Assembly: GCF_023913515.1 (NCBI RefSeq)
Contig: NZ_CP099391.1
Location: 124,001 to 188,000 of the forward strand
Direction: 5' to 3'
DNA from: Natronococcus sp. CG52
Lineage (GTDB): Archaea > Halobacteriota > Halobacteria > Halobacteriales > Natrialbaceae
DNA: 64,000 nt
The notes under the pieces: generated by a model
The model's database searches: none
Seen by the model: the letters and a program-made list of their open reading frames with translations, nothing else
Told to the model about the DNA's origin: nothing
In this document: positions 9,043 to 17,895 of the stretch, one piece after another
Layout: each line of letters starts with the position of its first letter
Numbering within the stretch: position 1 is the stretch's first letter
Program-made: the position numbers and the translations under genes

Positions 9043-9702
9043 ATGAGCGTCATCGTCGAGTTCAGCGTCTCGACCGAGGAGTTCATCTTCGGGGCGGCTC
9101 TCGCCACGGTCGAGGATATGGACATCGAACTCGAGGCGATCGTCCCGACCGGGAGCCGAATCCTCCCGTACTTCTGGGCGACGGGTGCGGGGTTCGAGGC
9201 GTTCGAGGAACACGTCCTCTCGTGCTCGGAGATCGAAGCTATCACGCAACTCGATCGGATCGACGACACGGCGCTGTATCGTGCCGAGTGGGTGCCCGAG
9301 GTGAGCGGTCTCCTCACCGGGCTCGCACGAACCGAAGCCGTCGTCCTCGAGGCGATGACGACGAGAGGCGGATGGCACTTTCGCGTCCGGTTTCCCAACC
9401 GCGACCTCCTCGGAGAATTCTACGACTTCTGCACCGAGCAGCACCTCTCCGTGACCGTCGATCGGGTCTACACCCTCTCGGAGGCCTCGCGGGCCGGACG
9501 GATCTTCGAACTCACGCCCGAACAGCGCGAAGCGATCGTGCTCGCCGTTCAGCGCGGCTACTTCGAGGTCCCGCGGGGAACGGATCTTTCGTCGATCGCC
9601 GACGAACTCGGCATCTCCCAGCAGGCTACCTCCAAGCGCGTCCGGCGAGGTGCCGACAAGGTGCTGCGGGGCGCCTTGCTCGCTCCGAGTGAGCGTTCGT
9701 GA
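9043..9702 (+). CDS. Bat-type helix-turn-helix transcriptional regulator
   Basis: 219 residues, started at the ATG at 9043 (MSVIVEFSVSTEEF), the canonical N-terminus of the family. Residues 1-150 match the bacterio-opsin-activator sensor/associated domain and residues 160-212 form an HTH_10 domain (LTPEQREAIVLAVQRGYFEV then GISQQATSKRVRRG). Haloarchaea carry many such paralogues that regulate unlinked or adjacent genes. No ligand-binding GAF or PAS domain is fused here. The target is unknown. Confidence 0.9.
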   Translation: MSVIVEFSVSTEEFIFGAALATVEDMDIELEAIVPTGSRILPYFWATGAGFEAFEEHVLSCSEIEAITQLDRIDDTALYRAEWVPEVSGLLTGLARTEAVVLEAMTTRGGWHFRVRFPNRDLLGEFYDFCTEQHLSVTVDRVYTLSEASRAGRIFELTPEQREAIVLAVQRGYFEVPRGTDLSSIADELGISQQATSKRVRRGADKVLRGALLAPSERS

Positions 9703-9795
9703 CCGGCCCGCGCTGGCGGCGGCCCTCGATCGCTTATAAAACGGTTGTTATAACCACCTGGCTTCCGAAAGGGCGGTATCCTGTACTCGTCCCTA

Positions 9796-10119
9796 ATGAG
9801 TATCGGAGGCGGCAGCGACTGTTCGCTCGAGAGGACGTACGAGATCCTATCGCATCCAACGCGACGATCGCTCCTCCGGCGACTGCGGAACGTCGAGACG
9901 ACGACGGTACGGACTGCCGCGGACAACCTCGCCGAGGCCGAACGGATCGAGAAGGCGGAGCGAGGCGAGGTGATGCTCCACCACGTCCACCTGCCAAAGA
10001 TGTCGGACGCCGGGATAATCGACTACGACCCCGATACGGGAACGATCCGGACGAACGAGACTACCGACGCGATCTGCGACGTGTTGAACGGCGTCTCGAG
10101 CGCTTACGACGAACCGTGA
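9796..10119 (+). CDS. DUF7344-type winged-helix regulator
   Basis: 107 residues. The pattern YEILSHPTRRSLLRRL near the N-terminus, a central HHVHLPKMSDAGIIDYD and a C-terminal dimer helix is the compact winged-helix fold common in haloarchaeal regulators. Two TATA-like sequences lie upstream (cttataaaa at about 9734 and gttataacc at about 9748), giving a leader of roughly 25-35 bases. The target is unknown. Confidence 0.8.
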   Translation: MSIGGGSDCSLERTYEILSHPTRRSLLRRLRNVETTTVRTAADNLAEAERIEKAERGEVMLHHVHLPKMSDAGIIDYDPDTGTIRTNETTDAICDVLNGVSSAYDEP

Positions 10120-10440
10120 CGAGCGACGAGTACCTCGCTACCCTTCGTTCACTCCCGCGCTCGCGGTTTCGCCGCTCTCCTCTCCCGCGGTTCTCGCTCG
10201 CGCCGTTCGCTCCGCCTCAGCTTCGTTCGCGGAACGGTTACGCGAACAGCTGCCGCGCATCTCCGAAGCGGCTTCGCCGCTTCGAGCCTTGCCTCGCGTT
10301 GCTCGGTAAAACGACTCTCGCACGTCAGCTAAAGAGCTGACGCGCCGAGCGAAACCGGGTCTCGCTGGCTTTTCCTCGCTTCGCGTTGCTCGCTCGGAAA
10401 AACGTTGTCGAGCGCAGTCTCCTCGCACTCCGTTGTTCGC
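10120..10440. repeat. Degenerate tandem copies of the sufS 3' end
   Basis: This 321-base gap has no gene. On the minus strand it repeats the end of sufS: besides the true terminus (DARQLFA-stop, stop at 10441), SARQLFS-stop is readable with its stop at 10325 and DARQLFA-stop with its stop at 10238. Between copies a core like gttttaccgagcaacgcgag recurs. Each pseudo-stop sits in or beside a palindrome. The region also holds a 9-bp stem with a ttc loop at 10264-10284. Confidence 0.7.
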
Positions 10441-10453
10441 TTACGCGAACAAC
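10432..10453 (-). terminator. Stem-loop spanning the sufS stop codon
   Basis: A perfect 9-bp stem (gttgttcgc and gcgaacaac) with a 4-base loop encloses the stop codon at 10441-10443. No clear T-run follows. Confidence 0.5.
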
Positions 10454-11688
10454 TGTCGTGCGTCGTCGAGAGCGGCGACCAGCTTGTCGACCTCCTCGCG
10501 GGTGTTGTAGAGGTAGAAGGACGCTCGAGCCGACGCGGCCACTCCCAGTTTGTCGTGAAGCGGCTGAGTACAGTGGTCGCCCGCGCGGATCGCGACCGTG
10601 TGGTCGTTCAGAATCGAGGTGAGGTCGTGGGCGTGAACGCTCTCGAGGTTGAAACTGACGAGGCCGCCCCGGTCGGGGCCCGGTTCCGGGCCGTAGATCT
10701 CGACGTCGCCCTCGCCTTCGAGTTGCTCGTAGGCGTAGCGGGCGAGGTCCTGCTCGTGAGCCCGGATGCGCTCCATCCCGACCTCCTCGAGCCAGTCGAC
10801 CGCGGCGTGGAGGCCGACGGCCTCGGCGATCGGCGGCGTGCCGGGCTCGAACTTCCACGGGAGGTCGCCCCAGGTCGACTCCTCGAAGGTGACCTTGCGG
10901 ATCATCCCGCCGCCGTAGAGGTAGGGCTCCATCTCCTCGAGCAACTCTTTCTTGCCGTAGAGGGCGCCGATTCCGGTTGGGCCGGCCATCTTGTGCCCCG
11001 AGAACGCGTAGAAGTCGGCGTCGATCTCCTCGACGTCGACCGGTTGGTTCGGGACGGCCTGGGCCCCGTCGATAAAGGAGAGCGCGTCGTGCTCGTGGGC
11101 GAGGTCGGTCAGTTCGCCGACGGGGTTGATCGTCCCGAGGGTGTTCGAGACGTGGACCGCCGAGACGATGGCGGTGTCGTCGGTGATACACTCCTCGGCG
11201 TGGTCCATATCGAGACGCCCCGTCTCGTCGACGCGGATGTACTTCACGCTCGCGCCGGTGCGCCGCGCGATCTGCTGCCAGGTCACGAGCGAGGCGTGGT
11301 GTTCCATCTCGGTGAGGACGACCTCGTCCTCGGGGCCGAGTTCGTTCAGCCCCCACGAGTAGGCGATGAGGTTCTCGCTTTCGGTCGTGTTCTTGGTGAA
11401 GATGACCTCCTCGCGGCCGCCGCTCGCACCGATGAACTCCGCGACGCGGTCGTGGGCTTCCTCGTAGGCTTCCGAGGCCTCCTGGCTCAGGTGGTGTATC
11501 CCTCGGTGGACGTTCGAGTTGGACCGCCGGTAGTAGTCGCTCATCGCGTCGACGACCGGGTCCGGCGTCTGGGTCGTCGCCGCGTTATCGAGATAGACGA
11601 CCTGCTGGCCGTCGAACTCCCGCTCCAGGATCGGGAACTCCTCGCGGATGGCCTCGACGTCGAGGGCCTCGAGATTCTGGTGACTCAT
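10441..11688 (-). CDS. sufS: Cysteine desulfurase SufS
   Basis: 415 residues, the usual length of type II (SufS/CsdA) PLP desulfurases. The PLP lysine is Lys233 in FSGHKMAGPTG and the persulfide cysteine is Cys373 in RAGDHCTQPLH. The N-terminal YLDNAATTQTP and VHRGIHHLS motifs are also diagnostic. It supplies persulfide sulfur to SufU (7320-7739). No sufB, sufC or sufD is in the window. Confidence 0.95.
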   Translation of the reverse strand: MSHQNLEALDVEAIREEFPILEREFDGQQVVYLDNAATTQTPDPVVDAMSDYYRRSNSNVHRGIHHLSQEASEAYEEAHDRVAEFIGASGGREEVIFTKNTTESENLIAYSWGLNELGPEDEVVLTEMEHHASLVTWQQIARRTGASVKYIRVDETGRLDMDHAEECITDDTAIVSAVHVSNTLGTINPVGELTDLAHEHDALSFIDGAQAVPNQPVDVEEIDADFYAFSGHKMAGPTGIGALYGKKELLEEMEPYLYGGGMIRKVTFEESTWGDLPWKFEPGTPPIAEAVGLHAAVDWLEEVGMERIRAHEQDLARYAYEQLEGEGDVEIYGPEPGPDRGGLVSFNLESVHAHDLTSILNDHTVAIRAGDHCTQPLHDKLGVAASARASFYLYNTREEVDKLVAALDDARQLFA

Positions 11689-12017
11689 TGGTGACTAGCA
11701 AGGTTCCCAGACAAAACACTCCTTCGGTCCGGGTTTGATCGACACGGACACTCGAGTGCTGCTGCCGTTGCAGTCGCTCGCCGGCGACGTAGCGAGAGGG
11801 GAAAAGTGGGTGGTGGTGGTGTGTCACGACAGGGGGTGTTGAACGACTCAGTGTGGTGGTGGGGATGGGGATGGGTGGGGGCCCTGTCGTACTACACCGT
11901 AGAGGGGCATCGCCAATACCCTTGTCTCCAATACACTTTGGTATTTCTCGACCGCCGACCGACGGTGGAGAATTTCCGGGAGAGAGACACTCTCGTTTCC
12001 GCCAGCAGTGACGGCGA
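11689..12017. other. 329-bp intergenic region with G-quadruplex motif inside an inverted repeat
   Basis: No gene is seen. The plus strand is very G-rich from 11806. A perfect 9-bp inverted repeat (acgacaggg at 11826-11834 and ccctgtcgt at 11882-11890) brackets a run with four G-tracts at 11861-11881 (tracts of 4, 4, 3 and 5 G, spacers AT, AT and T). A TATA for sufS is not obvious. Confidence 0.75.
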
Positions 12018-12027
12018 CTACTGCTGG
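12002..12027 (-). terminator. Stem-loop spanning a stop codon
   Basis: An 8-bp stem (ccagcagt and actgctgg) with a 10-base loop includes the stop codon at 12018-12020 of the upstream minus-strand gene. Confidence 0.45.
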
Positions 12028-12878
12028 ACTTCGAGCACCCGTGCGCTGCAGTCGTCGCAGGTGATCGCGTACACCTCGTAGGAGCGACAGCAGGATTCGA
12101 CGGTCTCGGCGTCGAGCGATACCGGTCCGTCGCAGGCGGGGCAGCGCTCGGCGAACGCCCGCAGCCCGCTCGCGAGCTGACTGCGCTGCTCGAGCGCCAG
12201 CGACTCCCAGTTCGGGAGCCGATCCGCGAGCGTTCTCGAGCCGGCGAGATCGGCGACCAGCGCGGCGTCTGACTCCCACCGGGCGGCCAGTTGGCCGTCG
12301 GCGCGGGCGAGGGCGTGGCCGTTCGTCTGCGTGACCGTCACCGTCTCGGATTCGGACTCGAGAAACGCCGCGACCTGCTGCTCTCGGTCTCCATCGCGGA
12401 TCCCCTCAATCGCGTCCCGCCACGCCGTTCGGACCCCCTCCGCGAGACAGAGGTCGTCCGCGGCGTCGCTCGGAGTCGTGCCGCCGTCCGTCGTCCCCGC
12501 ACACGGTGTGACCACGTCGTGCTCGAGGAAGAACTGCTCGGGGTCGACAGGCCCGTCGTCACCCTCGGTCTCCTCGTCGCGCTCGTTCTCGATGGCCGTC
12601 CCCGTCGGCTCGGGTGCCTTGTCGAACTTCGCGAGCAGCCGGTCCGGGAGATACCGCTTCGTCAGACTCGGAGTTCCCGGAACCAGGTATCCCCGAAGGT
12701 AGATCGCCGCAAGCGAGAGACCGAGGACGATGGGTGCCAGCGGAGCGGAGAGGACGGCGACGCCGACCGCGAGGACGCCCGCGATTGCGACGTTGACCGC
12801 CGTACACGGTATACAGCGGTTGTCTCCCGTGTACTCCGGCTGCCGAAGCCGTTCGGTGAACCCTGCGATATCGACCAT
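12018..12878 (-). CDS. Haloarchaeal membrane protein with C-terminal zinc ribbon, unknown function
   Basis: 286 residues. Residues 1-30 are polar with CIPC near residue 22; two hydrophobic segments follow (about 28-62). The long soluble part is acidic in residues 90-160. The C-terminus (about 235-286) has CPACDG, then CC, then CDDC, a zinc-ribbon pattern, and ends in VLEVQQ. I do not recognise a named family. It is transcribed alone, with a stem-loop across its stop codon. Confidence 0.75.
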   Translation of the reverse strand: MVDIAGFTERLRQPEYTGDNRCIPCTAVNVAIAGVLAVGVAVLSAPLAPIVLGLSLAAIYLRGYLVPGTPSLTKRYLPDRLLAKFDKAPEPTGTAIENERDEETEGDDGPVDPEQFFLEHDVVTPCAGTTDGGTTPSDAADDLCLAEGVRTAWRDAIEGIRDGDREQQVAAFLESESETVTVTQTNGHALARADGQLAARWESDAALVADLAGSRTLADRLPNWESLALEQRSQLASGLRAFAERCPACDGPVSLDAETVESCCRSYEVYAITCDDCSARVLEVQQ

Positions 12879-12939
12879 TGTTCGTCAGATCATCCCACGA
12901 ATCAAAAAGTGTTCCGTCGGCTTAAGGTCGGAACGGGCG

Positions 12940-13233
12940 TCAGTACATCCGCAAGAGCTGCGCGTGGCGGGTCGATCCGACGTCGAGAACGTTCGCTTCG
13001 TCGATGAACCCTTCCTCGATTGCGAGTTCGACCGCACGGCTGCCGACGATGTTGGCGACGGTCGCCCGCGAGAGGCTGTCGACGACCGCGCTCTCGTCGA
13101 CCGTCTCGCCGCCGTAGAACTCCTCGGTGACGGTCAGCGATAGCTCGTCGCTCTCGAACGTTTCGCCGAGAACGTCCGCGTCACAGACGGCGACGAGCAG
13201 TCCCTCTTCGGTTTCGCGTTCGTTGACGATCAT
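12940..13233 (-). CDS. DUF424 family protein
   Basis: 97 residues. The N-terminal LLVAVCDADVLGETF, central IVGSRAVELAIEEGFI and terminal GSTRHAQLLRMY are typical of the archaeal DUF424 family (PF04242). The function is unknown, though the fold and occurrence suggest a link to translation. It starts 3 bases after the stop of the TPR gene on the same strand, so the two are very probably co-transcribed. Confidence 0.88.
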   Translation of the reverse strand: MIVNERETEEGLLVAVCDADVLGETFESDELSLTVTEEFYGGETVDESAVVDSLSRATVANIVGSRAVELAIEEGFIDEANVLDVGSTRHAQLLRMY

Positions 13234-13236
13234 GCG

Positions 13237-14091
13237 TTACTCGAGTTGCCACTCGCCGTCGCGCTTCGACACCCGCCCCGGATCCGTGATGTCCACGTCG
13301 TCCTCGTCCTGGGGCCGTCCGCCGGCGCCCGAGGGTTGTCCGGCCATCTCTTCGCGTTCCTCGACGAGCCGCTGCTCGGCCCGTTCGCGCATCTCGTTTG
13401 CCTCCTCGGCGATCTCCTCTGCCTCGTCGTACTCGCCGAGTTCCTCCAGGATCTCGGCCTTTTCCTCGAGCACTTTCGCGTTGCGCATTCCGAGTCGGAC
13501 CGTGTTGTCGATGCAGTGCAGCGCCTCCTCGGCCAGCCCGCGCTCGGAGAGGAAGAAGGCGCGGTTGAACCAGCCCTCGGCGAACCGCTCGTCGATCTCG
13601 ACGGCGCGCTCGGCGTGTTCGAGGGCCTGTGCCGTTTCGCCGAACTCCCAGAGCGCGTACGCGAGGTTCGTTTCGGCGGTGGCGGCGTGTTCGCTCTCGT
13701 CGTCGATCCGCAGCGCTTCGCGGTAGGCGCCGATCGCCTCGTCGTACTCCTCGAGTTCGGCGTGGGCAACGCCCTTGTTCACCCAGGCCTCCTGCTCGAG
13801 GCGGTCGTCCTCGGCGAACTGGGCGGTTCGGTCGAAGGCCTCGGTCGCCTGCTCGTAGCGGTTGATCTGCATGTAGTTCAGCCCGACGTCGAGCAGGTCG
13901 CTCGCGTCGACGTCGTTACTGTCGATGCTGTGTTTGTCGAGCGTGTCGGTGACGACGCGAGAGTCGACCGGATCGACCTTCGCGGGGTCGACGCCTAGCT
14001 CCGGCGGGTCCAGATCGAACTCGTCGTAGTCGTCTCCGAAGCCCTCCCCTTCGGAGAACGGATGGTCGCTATCGCCCTCTCGATCAGTCAT
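13237..14091 (-). CDS. Tetratricopeptide-repeat protein
   Basis: 284 residues, very acidic. At least four TPR units span about residues 60-215, with the canonical W/L-G-Y-A-F-P spacing (for example AWVNKGVAHAELEEYDEAIG). The C-terminus (about 215-284) is Glu/Arg-rich and probably coiled coil, ending in a conserved-looking DITDPGRVSKRDGEWQLE. It is likely a protein-interaction scaffold, and its close spacing to DUF424 suggests a shared complex or process. Confidence 0.88.
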   Translation of the reverse strand: MTDREGDSDHPFSEGEGFGDDYDEFDLDPPELGVDPAKVDPVDSRVVTDTLDKHSIDSNDVDASDLLDVGLNYMQINRYEQATEAFDRTAQFAEDDRLEQEAWVNKGVAHAELEEYDEAIGAYREALRIDDESEHAATAETNLAYALWEFGETAQALEHAERAVEIDERFAEGWFNRAFFLSERGLAEEALHCIDNTVRLGMRNAKVLEEKAEILEELGEYDEAEEIAEEANEMRERAEQRLVEEREEMAGQPSGAGGRPQDEDDVDITDPGRVSKRDGEWQLE

Positions 14092-14167
14092 TACTGGAAT
14101 GTGGCAGCGACGACTGTTAAGGGCTGCGACCCGGTACGAGCGCTCTTTCGACGGACGACCGGTACTG

Positions 14168-15583
14168 CTACCGCATCGTCCCGGCGACCACTTTCGCGGC
14201 GACGAGGACGGGATCCCACGTCGTGTTGAACGGCGGGGCGTACGCGAGGTCGTAGTTCTCCAGGTCGGAGACGGTGGCGTCCGCCTCGAGCGCCGCGACG
14301 ATCGCGTGGCTCCGGTGAACCGCGCCCTCGCCGTACTCGCTGACGAGGCTCGCGCCGAGGACGCGGCCGGTGTCGCGGTCGGCGGTCAGCGTGACGGAGA
14401 CCGTTCCGCCTCCGGGGTAGTAGCCCGCCCGCGACTTCGCGTCGATCGTCTCGCTTATCGGGTCGAAGCCGGCCTCGCGCGCATCGTCGTGATCCAGAAT
14501 ACCCGTTCGTGCGGCCTCAACTTCGAACGCCTTGATCGCCGCGGTTCCCGCGATGGCGCCGCCCGTCGTCGGCCGTCCGGCGACCGTCTGGCCGACCGCA
14601 CGGCCGTGACGGTTGGCCGTCAGCGCGAGCGGTACGTACGCCGGTTCGCCGGTGACGGTGTGGACGGCCTCCGCGCAGTCGCCCGCCGCGTAGACGTCGG
14701 GAACGTTCGTCTCGCGGTAGGAGTCGGTCGCGACCGCGCCCGTCTCGCCGAGTTCGACGCCCGCCCCCTCGGCCAGGTCGGTCCGCGGCCGGACGCCGGT
14801 GCCGAGCAGCACCATCTCGACGCCGACGCGCTCGTCGTCGGTGACGACCGCGTCGACGACGCCTTCGCCGGCGAGTTCGCGAACCTCGCTGTCCAGATAC
14901 GGGACGACGTCCCGCTCGCGCAGGTGCTCGGCGACGGCCTCGCTCGTCGCCTCGCTGAACCCGGTCAACAGCCGATCGCCGCGCTGGAACAGGTTGACCT
15001 CGAAGCCGTTCGCCGCGAGCGCCTCGGCCATCTCGATACCGACGTAGCCGCCGCCGACGACGGCGACGGGACCGGTGCAGTCCTCGAGATACCGACAGGC
15101 CGGGCCCCGATCGGGCTGCTGGAATCCTTCGCTGTCGCGCGCTCGAGCGACGTACTCGCGGAGCTCTTTCCCGTCGCTCATCGAGCCGAGCGTGTAGACG
15201 CCCTCGCGGTCGGTGCCGTCGATCGGCGGCACCACCGCCTCGGCGCCGGTCGCGAGCAGCAGGGAGTCGTACGACTCCGTCACCGTTCCGGAGTCGCGCT
15301 CGGCGGTGACCGTCCGCTCGTCGGGGTCGATCGAGACGACCTCGTGGCCCGTCCGCAGGTCGATGTCGCGCTCTTCGCGGAACTCCTCGGGGGTTACCGA
15401 GACGAGTTCCTCGAGCGACTGGATCTCCCCTTTGACGTAGTACGGCAGCCCGCAGGCGCCGTAGGAGACCCACTCGCCTTTCTCGAAGACGACGACCTCG
15501 AGGTCGGGATCGTCGCGCTTGGCCTTGCTCGCCGCGGACATGCCGGCGGCGTCGCCGCCGACGACGACGAAGGTATCGGACAT
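14168..15583 (-). CDS. CoA-disulfide-reductase-like FAD/NAD(P) oxidoreductase
   Basis: 471 residues. An N-terminal FAD dinucleotide fold (VVVGGDAAGMSAASKAKR) is followed by the single redox cysteine Cys44 in SYGACGLPYYV, the active-site context of CoA-disulfide reductases and NADH oxidases. The NAD(P) fold is VVGGGYVGIEMAEAL near residue 180 and the second FAD motif is VYAAGDCAEAV near residue 295. The C-terminal dimer domain contains PPFNTTWDPVLVAA. It could reduce CoA disulfide or polysulfide, or be an NADH oxidase. It is divergent from the phosphodiesterase at 15691. Confidence 0.88.
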   Translation of the reverse strand: MSDTFVVVGGDAAGMSAASKAKRDDPDLEVVVFEKGEWVSYGACGLPYYVKGEIQSLEELVSVTPEEFREERDIDLRTGHEVVSIDPDERTVTAERDSGTVTESYDSLLLATGAEAVVPPIDGTDREGVYTLGSMSDGKELREYVARARDSEGFQQPDRGPACRYLEDCTGPVAVVGGGYVGIEMAEALAANGFEVNLFQRGDRLLTGFSEATSEAVAEHLRERDVVPYLDSEVRELAGEGVVDAVVTDDERVGVEMVLLGTGVRPRTDLAEGAGVELGETGAVATDSYRETNVPDVYAAGDCAEAVHTVTGEPAYVPLALTANRHGRAVGQTVAGRPTTGGAIAGTAAIKAFEVEAARTGILDHDDAREAGFDPISETIDAKSRAGYYPGGGTVSVTLTADRDTGRVLGASLVSEYGEGAVHRSHAIVAALEADATVSDLENYDLAYAPPFNTTWDPVLVAAKVVAGTMR

Positions 15584-15690
15584 GGCGGGACGTTCGGGAC
15601 GCAGTCGCTTAAGGAGGATCCAGTCGCGGAATCTCGCTGGCCCCGGCGGTGACCATCAGTGTTGAGTACCGTCCCGCCCAAGGAGCGGGT

Positions 15691-16248
15691 ATGCGACTGT
15701 TCGTCAGCGTCGACCTGCCGGAGGACCTCGCGGAACCGGTCGCCGAACTGCAGGCGGAGTTCGCCGAGGCGAGCGGGCTGAACTTCACCGACCCCAAGCA
15801 GGCCCACCTCACGCTGAAGTTCCTCGGAGATGTCAAAGAGGATCGCGTTCCGACGCTTTCACGTGAGCTTCGAGCCGCGGTCGACGAGGCCGACGTGGCG
15901 CCCTTTACCGTCCGATTCGACGGGCTCGGGGTGTTCCCGGACCTCGACTACATCAGCGTCGTCTGGTTCGGCACCGAGGCGGGAGGCGAGGAACTCACGC
16001 GTCTCCACGAGGCCATCGAGGAACGGACGACGGCGATGGGGTTCGAGGCGGAGTCTCACGACTTCACCCCGCACGTCACCCTCGCGCGGATGGAACACGC
16101 CGGCGGGAAGGAACTGGTCCAGGACGTCGTCCGCGAGCGAGAGCCGACTATCGGTGAGATGCGCGTCGACGAGGTTCGACTCACCGAGAGCACCACGACG
16201 GCCGACGGCTCCGAGTACTCGACGGTCGAGCGGTTCCCGCTCGAGTGA
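15691..16248 (+). CDS. thpR: RNA 2',3'-cyclic phosphodiesterase (LigT/ThpR)
   Basis: 185 residues from the ATG at 15691 (MRLFVSVDLPEDL), the canonical start of the family; the longer frame from 15649 adds residues not seen in relatives. Two HxT motifs form the active site: HLTLKF near residue 42 and HVTLAR near residue 130. The family opens 2',3'-cyclic phosphates on RNA ends and can ligate tRNA halves in vitro. It is single-gene. Confidence 0.92.
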   Translation: MRLFVSVDLPEDLAEPVAELQAEFAEASGLNFTDPKQAHLTLKFLGDVKEDRVPTLSRELRAAVDEADVAPFTVRFDGLGVFPDLDYISVVWFGTEAGGEELTRLHEAIEERTTAMGFEAESHDFTPHVTLARMEHAGGKELVQDVVREREPTIGEMRVDEVRLTESTTTADGSEYSTVERFPLE

Positions 16249-16390
16249 CGGATCTCGTCCCTTCGGGAGGTCCGCTCGCGCTCTCTAGGGTCCACGTCGA
16301 TCCAGTCGTTGCGACCACTGAGTCGGTCCGTAGCGCCGCAGAAAACCAGGTCGTCTCGCTTTCTCGATTCAGTACCCTCCGCCGAACAGG

Positions 16391-17374
16391 TCACCGCTGC
16401 TCCTTTCGGACGGGAACCTCCAGGGCGGCGGTGAGCCGTTTGAAGAATCCTTGCTGGTGGGCACCGGCGCGCTCGACGGTATCGTACTCCGTCTCGAGCG
16501 TCCCGTCCCCTCCGAAGGCGAGCACCGTCAGTCCGGGGCTCTCCGCACGCGCTGCGACGTCCTCCTCGACGGCTCCCGAGGTCGTCACGACGACCGGATG
16601 TGCGCCGATCGAGTTCGCGAATTCGCAGAACGCGTCGACGCTTTCGGCGTCCGGCGTCTCGTGGATGCTCACGATTCGCTGCTCGCCCATCAGGGCGTCC
16701 TCGGCGAGGACGTGAACCGACCGGGACTCCGATTCGTCGGTGACGGTCGCGTCGATCTCCGTCTCGAAGCGGCGTTCCTCTAACGCCTCCGCGACCGTCC
16801 GCAGGGCGCCCTCCTGACGATCGAGCCACTGCTTCCCGTCGGGGGTGAGACTGTACCGATACAACGCCTGCTCGATCGCTTCCAGCGGCGGGAACCTGGA
16901 GAAGCACTCTCGACACCAGAGGCGATCGTCGGGGATATCGAATACCTCCGGGCACTCGTTACAGACGTAGCGCTCCGTCTCGTCTACGTCCTCGGACTGG
17001 AGTTCCATCTCGCAGTCCGGACAGCGGTAGCCGTCCTCGAGTTCGAACTCCGTTTCGGGACCGGCGTATCCGCAGACGTGTTCCAGGATGGTCGTCTCGA
17101 TGGCGTGTGTGGCCTCACACGACGGACAGACGGTGGTGTACTGCAGACCTTCGGTAGCACACTCCGGGCAGACGTACACCTTCGAGACGAACTCGTCTGC
17201 CAGCACGCCGCGGGTGGCGAATCGCTCGAGGACGTCGGCCGGATCGCCGTCACCATCGTCGAGGAGTCGCGTCACGTCCGGATAGCTGACGGAGCCGTTG
17301 TCGGCGATTTCCGGCTCGAACGCGTCTTTTTCCGTTAGTGTCTCGATTAACCGAAGCTCCCCTGGTGAAACCAT
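16391..17374 (-). CDS. TackOD1-like multi-zinc-ribbon protein
   Basis: 327 residues. After an N-terminal helical region (1-65), a Cys-rich block runs from about 68 to 170 with the pairs CPEC, CPSC, CPDC, CNEC and CREC, plus HVCGYAGPE, the layout of the TackOD1 metal-binding domain named from Thaumarchaeota. The C-terminal part (about 205-300) has alternating strands and helices with HVLAEDALMGEQRIVS and FANSIGAHPVVVTTSG. It may be a signalling output or nucleic-acid-associated protein; no catalytic site is clear. Confidence 0.65.
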   Translation of the reverse strand: MVSPGELRLIETLTEKDAFEPEIADNGSVSYPDVTRLLDDGDGDPADVLERFATRGVLADEFVSKVYVCPECATEGLQYTTVCPSCEATHAIETTILEHVCGYAGPETEFELEDGYRCPDCEMELQSEDVDETERYVCNECPEVFDIPDDRLWCRECFSRFPPLEAIEQALYRYSLTPDGKQWLDRQEGALRTVAEALEERRFETEIDATVTDESESRSVHVLAEDALMGEQRIVSIHETPDAESVDAFCEFANSIGAHPVVVTTSGAVEEDVAARAESPGLTVLAFGGDGTLETEYDTVERAGAHQQGFFKRLTAALEVPVRKEQR

Positions 17375-17740
17375 AGATATCTATCTACTTTGCGTTTCCA
17401 ACCGGCCTATATTTTCGCCCTGATTCCCGGTCGTGCTGCGTCCGTCGCCCCGTCTCAAACGGCGACGGACTCGAGCCACGATTTGGCGGGCTGTCGACCA
17501 CAGTCCAGCGGCCGTCGATCACGTTGTGGGCCGGTCGCGGACTGCTTTCCGCGGAGGTTTGGCACCGACCGTCTCGAACTCTCGAACGGCTCCGACGTCG
17601 ACAGTCCGGCGAGACCGAGTCGAACGTCGAGTTCCATCGACCGAGCCGAAGATCAACCCCGCTCACGGTTCAGGCCCGACTGAACACCGCTCCGCAAGAT
17701 GGACAAGATTTTAAGCCAGCGTGGGCTACGTCCGGCCACT
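17375..17740. other. 366-bp intergenic region, no gene seen
   Basis: The ORFs here are short and Arg/Ser-rich shadows. Apart from the TATA element of rpl39e at its right end and an AT-rich patch (agatatctatctac, about 17376-17390) just upstream of the divergent TackOD1-like gene, I see nothing I can name. Confidence 0.6.
17707..17715 (+). promoter_or_regulatory. TATA-like box of the rpl39e operon
   Basis: gattttaag is centred 30 bases before the ATG at 17741, as for a leaderless transcript of rpl39e-rpl31e-aif6. Confidence 0.6.
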
Positions 17741-17893
17741 ATGGGTAAGAAGTCGAAGGGCAAGAAAAAGCGTCTTGCCAAACTCGAGAACCAGAACAGC
17801 CGCGTGCCGGTCTGGGTCATGATGAAGACCGACATGGAAGTCCAGCGGAACCCGAAGCGACGCAACTGGCGGCGCAGCGACACTGACGAGTGA
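17741..17893 (+). CDS. rpl39e: 50S ribosomal protein L39e
   Basis: 50 residues and strongly basic ([19 protein letters not shown]), unlike almost every other protein here. The NRRVPVW-like SRVPVW and the terminal [14 protein letters not shown] are the family signature. It lies near the exit of the peptide tunnel in the large subunit. The upstream ATG at 17699 precedes the TATA box and is rejected. It heads an operon with rpl31e and aif6. Confidence 0.96.
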   Translation: MGKKSKGKKKRLAKLENQNSRVPVWVMMKTDMEVQRNPKRRNWRRSDTDE

Positions 17894-17895
17894 TC

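Noticed and set aside
10138-10428. 96-residue minus-strand ORF
   Set aside because: It is a frame through the degenerate sufS-end repeats with basic, low-complexity residues.
11700-12010. Candidate 7S or RNase P RNA
   Set aside because: The G-rich segment lacks recognisable SRP or RNase P core motifs.
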